Of a stretch of 64,000 nucleotides of DNA, positions 21,848 through 64,000 are shown piece by piece. The first letter of the stretch is position 1. Every line of letters starts with the position of its first letter. Where the stretch lies: the NCBI GenBank assembly GCA_009760855.2, contig WPIO01000027.1, forward strand, positions 3,590,501 through 3,654,500, given 5' to 3'. The translations under genes and the position numbers were made by a program. This DNA is from Cristatella mucedo. Taxonomy: Eukaryota > Bryozoa > Phylactolaemata > Cristatellidae. The notes below the pieces were generated by a model. The model was not told where the DNA came from. It saw only the letters and a list, made by a program, of their open reading frames with translations, and searched no databases.

Positions 21848-22320
21848 TTTTAATAATAATAATAATAATAATAATAGTAATGCACTTGATAAAGCGCCCT
21901 CAGAGAACTCAATCTCTTTCTAGGCGCTTTACATTTGCTGCAAATAGAAATGCAATTGAATGGTAAGTAAAATCATGCTTGACAAACAAACAAAATGAAT
22001 GACATGGTTAGGGGTGACATGCACAGGGTCAGCATGCAAATGTGGTTAGTGGCAGCATGCACAGTGTCAGCACGCATAAGCACATCAAGGACGAAACACA
22101 GGGACCGACTAAATGCTGTCCTAAATAGGTGAGCACGCAGCATACCAATTAAAGTTTGAAGGTTAGCGTAATGCATGGCCCCATTTGCATAGTGGCAGAA
22201 GAGCCTTAATGGCTATCGCCACTGCTTGCAGTGGGCAGTTCAGAATTACCCATTGCCGTGCTTGAACCCACGTCCTGGGTCTTCAAGAGCAATCACCTTA
22301 CACCTAGGCTGGGACCCAGG
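21848..22320 (-). mobile_element. Composite long SINE: tRNA head, body and LINE tail
   Basis: On the minus strand the tRNA-like head is at 22245-22315 (A box in TAGGTGTAAGGTGATTGC, B box in GGGTTCAAGC). The hairpin block is at 22200-22240. A body includes the module containing GCATGCTGACCCTGTGCATG. The tail (AAAGCGCCTAGAAAGAGATT) ends in (ATT)n at 21851-21880. At about 470 bp it is the longest copy and connects the modules seen separately elsewhere. Confidence 0.7.
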
Positions 22321-22329
22321 TACAAGTTT

Positions 22330-22550
22330 TTGCCACTCACTTGTAGGTTTCTTGATTCTCTTTATCTCGCCTACCCAACTGAAATTCTTCCAAATCGACG
22401 GCTTCACATCGTATCACTCGCTCTGGCGACTCAAGTAGTTTAGCTGTGCATCCAACCAACTTGAAATCCAATTTGAGCCGAGCCTTCTGTTCACGTGGAC
22501 CTACAGCCTGTAACGCGCTACCCACTGATGTCACTATGTAATGCATCTCC
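22330..22550 (+). mobile_element. LINE reverse-transcriptase C-terminal fragment
   Basis: The block reading RAFCSRGPTACNALPTDVT near 22480-22535 fits the RAFS..GP..WN.LP signature of L2/CR1 elements. Upstream frames are broken. Confidence 0.5.
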
Positions 22551-22640
22551 GTCTGTAACTCCGAAAAGCCATAAAGACTAGCTGGGTGTTACGCAGAAGA
22601 GTTTTATATAGCGAATTCACAGCCTAAGAAGCTTCCGGTA
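22516..22640 (+). repeat. Dispersed repeat, partner at 38759-38870
   Basis: The two blocks share TGTAATG(C/T)ATCTCCGTCTGTAACTCC, then CATAAAGAC and a GGGTGTTA(C/T)GCAG(A/G)AGAGTTTT block, in the same orientation. Both lie next to LINE coding remnants, so this may be a LINE 3' region. Confidence 0.6.
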
Positions 22641-24930
22641 CGCATTCAGTAGATCCCATGTTAGAAGTTTAAAACTAAATTAAAGCCATCTTTTGCAATC
22701 AGGTCAGCTTCGATCATTTGTCCTGTCTTTCATGTGCTTACGTGTGCCGCACTCGTGTATGCTGTTATCCCAATAAGTTTATTTGCTTCTTTTACGGGCT
22801 CTGTGAAGTACCAAGAAAGCAATTTAGTTCTCTAGCGGGCTTGTCAAATGCGAAATCAGTGTTGTGATGAATTATCTGGCCAGCTCAGAAGAGCCTGAAA
22901 CTATCTTAAATATTCCTTCGTAATTCACTGAGAGATGAAAAAAGCATCTCTTGAGCTCTCTTGGGCGTAAGGGTAAATTTTCTTTTGACTCTTGCATTGA
23001 GATGCGATCCCTTTCGCTACTACTGCTACTTTTCAGCTGTAACTTGGTAAAGTAGAATCAACTGATTTTTTCGGTGGGACTTGAGGCAAAATTTGCAGGT
23101 GGAGGACTGTACCAAAAAATGTACCAATCCACTTATGGTTGCCAACAATGGGCTGAGATGTGCTACTTACATACTGAGAGTTTATTGGCTACACTGCTGG
23201 CTGCCCACATTAGCCGATCGCCAGCAAATATTTCTTATTGAAATCGCTAAACAATTTGAAGTCGTTCTGCGATTCGGGTTAGATCTTCTTGGAAGAGAAG
23301 GTTTTGCTCCACCATCGGCGAACCGCTCACGTTGCCGTGTATTCTCTATTTTAGAATGGCGATCGGACAATGCGGCTTCTCGCTATGTGACCAAGTGGAC
23401 CTCCAGGGCTTTTAGGATTCACAGAGCATTTCTGACCAATTTACTTGTGCAGCAGGATTGCTGCCACTGTGATAGCAAGTATGTAAAGGATCTTATTTAT
23501 TACTTAGGCGGAAAGTTGCAAATCGATCTGACCATTCTGAGCTATTTCTTTTCACTTCTGAATAGACTTAATACAAATAATTTTTCTGAAGAATTTTTAT
23601 TATGTGACAGTACGAGGTAAAGCCTGTGTACGGGTTTCCGTTTTTAAGTTCTCGAAGTCCTATTAAAAGGAAACATCTTAAAATGCCATTCGACTTAGTG
23701 CATGTTAAGGCACATGTTAAGGCACAGATTGGTTGGGACTTTCCACACTCCCGGAAACACGAAGACAAAATAAAATGCTCTGCGTATAGTATCGGAGTGT
23801 TATGAGGTAAAGGTAAATTCGCGTAACTTAGTGGTTGCCATTCAAGCAGCGAAATGGTATCCACATTCAGCGTTAATCCCAAGATTATAAGCCGAATTAG
23901 TCTGACGACTTGGGCACACAAGGTTGCTGATAGAAATGCAAGAAAACGCTCACTTGCCTTGCTATAGTCGTCTGTATACGAGAGATATGATGACTCAGAG
24001 AGATCACGAAAGTACCCACTGATTCATCTGTCCCATCCAGGTTATGGTCGCGCGAGTATAAGGTCCACACTAAGTTCGCCTAGCAATAACTCAGAGTGGG
24101 GGTATAAGAAGAAACATCAATGGTCATGCTACCTGCGAGAGCCGGAGATCCTTTCTGACGTTTCTATGTACTAACTAGAGATTGGCTAACATAGAGCCGC
24201 TGGAATCAGGTACCTGAAACTTTAAATCTCCACTCTTGATAGGTCCTACTATAGGTATTACAGTAGAATCTCCACAGAAGTTTGCCATTCTGGCTTAAGT
24301 AAAGATTTACAAGTCGCACAAGGAGGTAAGTCATTAACCCTTGCCTGGTACAGTTGTCAGACTACCGACGCAACACAGCCGATTTTATTTAGAGACCAGC
24401 TTTAAAGGGTAACTCATCAGGCAAGAAAAATGGTTTCAACTGGTTACACTAACCAGGAAAATATGTTTCGTTGTTGATGTTGGAATCTACTGTTCCCGTT
24501 CGTCCGAGACGTGTAGCTTGGCAAGCGGTGCTTCGTGGAAATATAGCAAGACTTTATAAAGTGCCAGAACTTATCATCGCCTTATGATGATCGAACATCG
24601 GCTATGTACCTACTTTTGCTAACTGCGAGGCACTCTGTGCTATTGTAACAGTTCATGGTCATCCGGCAGCAAATTACAGCACGCTTTATCTACGAGCCTG
24701 TGATAGCGCAGCTATTCCCTCTATAATAGTAATAATAACACTAATAACATATTTTTGAAATATTAGCCTGATTTTTAAAGCTCAACAATACCCCAAAATA
24801 AAAATTAGCTTACTCAACAAGGCTTTATTAATTCAGCTGCAGCTTTCACCCCGCTTGTACCGTTCAGTCAAGTATGGGCATATTTAGATCTGGAACCCAC
24901 GACTGCGTCTTGAAGTGAGAGCACTGCTGT
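22641..24930. other. Non-coding stretch with one isolated tail fragment
   Basis: A SINE/LINE-type tail lies at 22798-22858. The 179-codon open frame at 23081-23620 shows no domain, no splice context and unbiased composition, and I do not call it a gene. Confidence 0.4.
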
Positions 24931-24934
24931 GCGG

Positions 24935-25110
24935 TCGAGGCCAGTGGTTAAGGTGCTCGCCTCAAGAAAGGTCAAGGCTAATTTATTTGATGAGTTGCAT
25001 GTGATGACGTTATTTGATTTGAGGTCATGGGCACTGTGGCATATGTGAATGCACCTGAATAGAGATTAATTTCTCTTAGAGCGAAATACAAATGAAATAT
25101 ATACATATGT
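24935..25110 (+). mobile_element. tRNA-derived SINE, diverged
   Basis: The head has GGCCAGTGGTTAAGGTGCTC and a degraded B-box region. It is followed by CACCTGAATAGAGATTAATT and the CTCTTAGAGCG tail. A small insertion of about 25 bp sits between the boxes. Confidence 0.6.
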
Positions 25111-25193
25111 TTCATTTTTATAGCACCCTAAGAGAACTTACATATACACATATATATGTATATACATAAGTTCTATAATATAATATAATAGTT

Positions 25194-25203
<10 letters not shown>

Positions 25204-25276
<73 letters not shown>
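25204..25276. repeat. (GT)n microsatellite, about 72 bp
   Basis: A pure GT run, preceded by an AT-rich stretch at 25140-25203. Confidence 0.97.
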
Positions 25277-25280
<4 letters not shown>

Positions 25281-25474
25281 CCAGACCCCTGGGCTAAGAC
25301 CCTGGGTGCAGGATATTGTAGCGATTAAAAGAAGAAAAGAAGAATTAAAACTCACGACCTCTGAAATCGTCCGCCTCACACATTTCGAATCGCAACGTTC
25401 TGCCGAGCAGCAGTTATATGGGTCACGGCTGACACTGTTCGCTCTAGAAGCATGTCACTGAGTCTTAGCCGAAG

Positions 25475-25615
25475 GGTATAGTGCTAGAAACTCGCGACCC
25501 AGGTCGGTCGTGGGTTCGAGACTTGCAGTGGCGATCCTTTAAATGCCACTGCAAGCTGTGGTGGTAAGCGGTAAGGCTCTTCTACAGCTATACAAACCAG
25601 GTGGCTAGGTCAGCT
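25475..25615 (+). mobile_element. tRNA-derived SINE, hairpin subfamily
   Basis: A B-box-like GTGGGTTCGAGAC is followed by GCAGTGGCGATCCTTTAAAT, the CACTGCAAGC hairpin block and AAGGCTCTTCTACAGCTATA. This is the plus-oriented relative of the copies at 14.6, 31.5 and 49.6 kb. Confidence 0.65.
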
Positions 25616-25929
25616 TACCTTTTTTATTGCAGCTGATGTGCCTAACGAGAATCCATTCTAGGCGCTTCGGGAGGGGGTGGTTTTGGCTCTCGTAGAGAGA
25701 CCTTTTTAGGAACCCCGCCCGGCGAACTCTCCGGTGGTCTACAGTACCAGGGTAGCACCGTCTCAGCGGGGCTAGTAGGCTTTTGAGGGTGCTAAGCAAC
25801 CACGTCGGGCCCGCCACCGTAGCTCAAGTGGTACGCTGGGCTTCGTGCCTCCGGCACGTCACTAAACTGCATAAGGACTAAGAGTTATGCCCCACCCCTT
25901 TATGATAATTCTCCAGCGCAGCGCATGTA

Positions 25930-26626
25930 TCGATACAACGCTCCGGACTTGGCGCAGTGTTGGCGATGTGAGTCGTCACCGCATACGAAACGCATCCTTC
26001 GCTGCAAAGAATGGCAGTTGTGACTTAAATGCCCATCAATTTTGCTGGCGAAACGAAAGACGCTTCCGTGGAGCCGCACGAGCGCCTCTATCTCCCAGGC
26101 GCCTCAGCTGAAGCTGCGTAGCTCGGCTCGTGGCAACTCATAAGCGCTCGAGCCTTCTCACCAACCCCGGAAATCGCCATCTTGTCGAACGCACACGTCG
26201 CGCGCTGCTGCTTGCGGGTGTCCTCGGGAAGCCCGGTGACGAAAACGCATTTTAGCAAATCATCCTTCGAAGCCGCACTCGGAAGTGCGGCTAGCCGTGC
26301 CAAAATAGACGTCCATGCGTCCACTGGTTCCCCAGCTTGGAGCTACCGTGTCGTGAGCTCTTCATATGCTCTAAATTTATCCGCCGAAAATGCAGCCAGG
26401 AGAGGCTCTTTTACGATGCTGCAATCTTTCTTCGACTGTCTATCAACGCTCTTGTATACGGCGAAAGCTCCGCCAGCTAGAAAGAGGGGCAAGAATTTGC
26501 GGCGGTCGGCAACGTTAATATCTTGCATCTCTGCCACCAGATCGAACTTCTCTACCCAGCCCGCTGCCTTCGAATCGAGCGCCGATCTAGCTGAATTGTA
26601 ACTTCTCCATGGTCGCCGAAATAGCT
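25930..26626 (-). pseudogene. gag gene fragment of an LTR retrotransposon
   Basis: The minus-strand frame from 26687 reads through GWVEKFDLVAEMQ and LFLAGGAFAVYKSVD to FRAYEELTTR. An in-frame TAG follows at 26340-26342, then VDAWTSILARLAAL, KCVFVTGLPEDTRKQQ and GEKARALMS. This order of conserved blocks is that of gypsy-type (Metaviridae) gag capsids. A shifted frame at about 25940-26090 encodes a zinc-knuckle-like segment (GHLSHNCHSLQRR, then FVCGDDSHRQHC). The stop and frameshift make it non-functional. No pol sequence was found. The first ATG (minus strand, 26610) lies about 16 bases inside the LTR edge. Confidence 0.75.
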
Positions 26627-26700
26627 TGTTGCTTGACGCTCTGAAGGTAGACAAGCTGCAAAACGCAGACGCCGAGGGAGACTTCAACGCCTGCGCATTC
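26627..26700 (-). repeat. LTR edge of the 26-kb gag element
   Basis: The plus-strand junction AATAGCT/TGTTGCTTGACGCTCT matches AATAGCT/TGTAGCTTGACAGTCT at 9212-9233, where it is the end of a paired LTR. A weaker match (ACGCAGA...CCGAGGGA versus ACGCAGAACACCGAAGTGGG) follows. The outer end of this LTR could not be fixed. Confidence 0.5.
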
Positions 26701-28600
26701 GGCTATCGCTCGCAGCACTACACCGTATGACCGTTCTTCCCTCCGCCCTGCTTAGCACTGCCTTCCTGGTCCTCTCGTCAGCCTCCCAGCCGCTCGCTCG
26801 CGGGGCGAGGTTTCGTCAAGGGCGAGCCCGCGTGTACCGGCCGAGCACTCAGGCCACACGTCGCGTCACGAGTGAGCCCAGGTACGCCGGCAGAGCACTC
26901 AGGCCACGCCAGTTACAATGCAAGCACTGGCGCCCGCGGCGTGAACTTACTACGCTGGGAGGGGGGCGCAGGGCGGCAGCGGTTAGCGAGGGCTCAAAGA
27001 GGGGATGCGGCGGCGGCGGTGGCGGCGGCGGTAAGCACAAGTATCTATTGGCCCCAAGTCTAGGATAGTATACGTTGGCGAGTCCTGGAACTCATTGAAA
27101 AAGTTCAGAGCAAGAAGCTACCCCCGTTAAACCTGCGACTGTAATGTCTTCGGCTGGTGTATCTACAAGATAAACGTAAGCTGCAATCGGCAGCGTGCCT
27201 CTTGCCAGAAGAGATGCAATATTCAGCTGAGTCTCGAGGTACTGTAGCCGCTGCCAGCCTGTCGGAGAGCAGCTGGCTTCGCGAAGCGTTTTGTTTACGA
27301 CGGGTTTGAGAGAACACACTCTCGGTACTTGTATGCTTTGCAAAATACACCCAAGAACCTCTGCGACATGTTGTATTACAGTGGCTCCGACGGCAGTGGT
27401 TTTAGTGGAGTCTCACGGAGACAGCGCGAACGTGGGCGGCCAATGAGACTCTCCATTATTTCTCTCACCGAGTACATATATACGAGAGCACGATGAATCC
27501 CAGCAGACGTCGGGACATCTAACGTACGTTAGTGGCCTGATGCTTCGCTGCGTCAGCGGCTTAACCGCTGGCCGCTGGTGAGGCGTGTACGTTAGTGCGA
27601 GAGCGCTTCGCTGATTGTGACGGCAGACGTCGTAGGCGCACGCAACAGACGCACTGTGCAACATGCTAATTTGGCGACTAAAAAGTATGACGGATTCCGT
27701 TGAAGACGGATACTACCGGACTACGGATTTGCTTTGCCACCGCGTCCATCTGCCGCAAATGAGCTACATGGCTTCTGCCACATAGCAGGACAGTCGAAAT
27801 AAGTGCTTCAAAAATATCCGCTGCACGCGACCTAACGACGATCGTAGTCTGGGGACGTTTGAACAAATTCCGCGGCTCCTGTCGCACGCAGCTACTTTGC
27901 TTTCTGCCGAGTGCCCGTCTGCGGTACCACTGCGTGCGCTGATGGAAATCCGCTCAAAATCACCGGCTTGATTTCGCAGGCAGCTAGCGGCGGGGACCGA
28001 AGTTAATGCGCACATCCGGCATGTTGCGGCAAGTTCGCGGTGGCGAATGTCAGTTAATCGCCTTGCTGTAGGGACGACCGACCACCTGGCCTTGGTGTGC
28101 GGGGAAATGTCCAAGAAAGTGCCTAGCACTCGTGCCGCCGGAGCTCGCGCTTGCGTACTGACTGAGCCAAGCTCTAGCCGGCTCGCCGAGCTCGGATTTC
28201 GGGTGATGGCTCCTGCTCCTGCGCCTGTCCGGCCTACGCCCCTGGCGGAGGACGTGGCTCTAAGTCCGGTGCTTGCGCGCAGCCTAGACTATGCGGAAGC
28301 CGAAGCCTGACGGGGCGCGGAGAACGAAATTTCCCGCACGAAATTTGCTTGCTTTTGCAGCGCTGCAGCTCGACAGCTAGGCCGAACGGCTACTGCAACT
28401 GATAAGACTTCCCGTAGCGACGTGGAGGCAATAGGACTTCCACGCAAACATGCCCGGCCCCCCGTGCCCGGCGGCCGACCTCAAACCCGTGCACGAAGAC
28501 CCAGGGAAAAAAGTAATAGACAGCAACACAATAAAAAGCATATTACGCATTGTATTATTTGAACGTGATACTTTTTAAACTCATACTTCCTGTTGAGATA
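26701..28600. other. GC-rich non-coding stretch
   Basis: CpG-rich DNA with a short GGC run at 27010-27031 (poly-Gly/Pro in translation). Part may be the LTR of the 26-kb element. Open frames overlap on both strands and none has a recognisable motif. Confidence 0.35.
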
Positions 28601-28991
28601 TTGTGCGGCGCTAGGTTTGAGCGTCACCTGCCCACCACGCTTCTGGCCTAGCCCGCCCCCCCCCATTGGCGGGCGGAAGTTTCGATTGTACCAAGGTAAC
28701 TGCGATGGCTTCTTTCCGCTCGAATTTGAAGCCGGACAGCCGGCATTCTTTGACAATCGGGTGACCAGTGGCGAAGGATGCAGTTGTGCCCGGTGCATCC
28801 CGGAAACATAAAAATACAGACGTGACGTAAGTGTGCGAGAAGGTTTCTCGCCAAAAGTTGATGGCTGCTGACATAGTAGGCGCGGTTGATGCGCCGCGTG
28901 TGTAAGCAAGCCAACCGAGCGGAGCCGGAGGAATCTTGACGCCCAGCCACTGCTCCATTCGTCGCTCCAAATTAAAAAGGCTTTTTTTTAG
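28601..28991 (+). promoter_or_regulatory. Probable promoter/5' UTR region of the coiled-coil gene
   Basis: CpG-rich sequence directly upstream of the proposed first coding exon. A T-run ending in AG (28982-28991) touches the ATG. That could be a splice acceptor, in which case the 5' UTR begins in an upstream non-coding exon. No TATA box is assigned. Confidence 0.3.
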
Positions 28992-63733
<34,742 letters not shown>

Positions 63734-64000
63734 CTAGGTTGAATGGGCATTCACCGTGCCTGTCAATACAAAGTTGACAGCGACCTGCTAGGGCAGACAG
63801 TCAACTATAGAAGTAAGACTATATAAGATGTAGGTCTTAAGCAAGTCAATTTTCGTTGTGACCAGCTCCTGCAGTTTATTTCTATACAGACGTGCTCAGC
63901 GTGTACCCTTGCCCTACCATGCTGTAATACCCTAGTGCATTGTAGTCGGTTGCCAGGTGCTCTACCATGTAACTGCCCTTAGCCTGACCCCTGGTTCCAG
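63734..64000. other. Probable 3' UTR or downstream flank
   Basis: No open frame or repeat. A canonical polyadenylation signal is not present before the window ends. Confidence 0.35.

Noticed and set aside
23081-23620. 179-codon plus-strand open frame
   Set aside because: No motif, no splice context and unremarkable composition. It lies in repeat-poor AT-balanced DNA where such a frame can occur by chance.
25815-25890. tRNA-like start (GTAGCTCAAGTGG) near 25818
   Set aside because: There is an A-box-like segment, but no GGTTCGANTCC box or closing acceptor stem.
26727-27068. Plus-strand open frame with a poly-Gly stretch
   Set aside because: The Gly run comes from a short GGC microsatellite in GC-rich DNA. 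No splice or motif support, and possibly LTR sequence.

Overview
The window is nuclear DNA from a multicellular animal, most likely an invertebrate. It has spliced genes with long introns, animal-type ZDHHC16 and HMG-CoA lyase proteins, very long dinucleotide microsatellites, and a heavy load of L2/CR1-like LINEs, tRNA-derived SINEs, Tc1/mariner, hAT and LTR elements. There are no bacterial operons, rRNA genes or CRISPR arrays. I cannot name the species or confidently the phylum.

Layout. 1-10.4 kb: repeat-derived sequence, with two weak exon candidates at 633-1458, a diverged satellite-like array at 2.8-4.4 kb, GC-rich LTR-like DNA at 3.5-7.5 kb, and a short LTR element with a gag-like remnant at 7.56-9.46 kb (minus strand). 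10.8-13.3 kb: the clearest genes, a head-to-head single-exon pair, ZDHHC16 (minus) and HMGCL (plus), around a short shared promoter. 13.4-28.9 kb: mostly repeats, with a LINE 3' end at 16.2-16.7 kb, a decayed full-length hAT/ZMYM1-type transposase at 16.7-19.3 kb, SINEs, GT repeats, and a gag fragment with zinc knuckles at 25.9-26.6 kb beside an LTR edge.

29.0-63.7 kb: one large plus-strand gene, reconstructed here from about two dozen exons. A Ser/Arg-rich N-terminus is followed by a very long, Glu/Leu/Lys/Gln-rich coiled coil. Intron phases agree along almost the whole chain and give roughly 1,240 codons ending in TAA at 63731-63733. Several exons are short and were found from splice sites and phase, not from open frames. 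I do not recognise the protein; a cytoskeletal, centrosomal or Golgi-type structural role is only a guess. Its introns carry LINEs, a decayed Tc1 copy, SINEs, microsatellites and a 25-bp tandem repeat.

The repeat relationships are the most informative part. The SINE 3' tail matches the 3' end of the resident LINE family, as expected if the SINEs borrow the LINE machinery. A filled/empty site pair (29.8-30.5 versus 33.2-33.6 kb) fixes the ends of one insertion. A second insertion interrupts a LINE at 39.5 kb. All exon models come from reading the sequence by eye; no search or alignment program was run.
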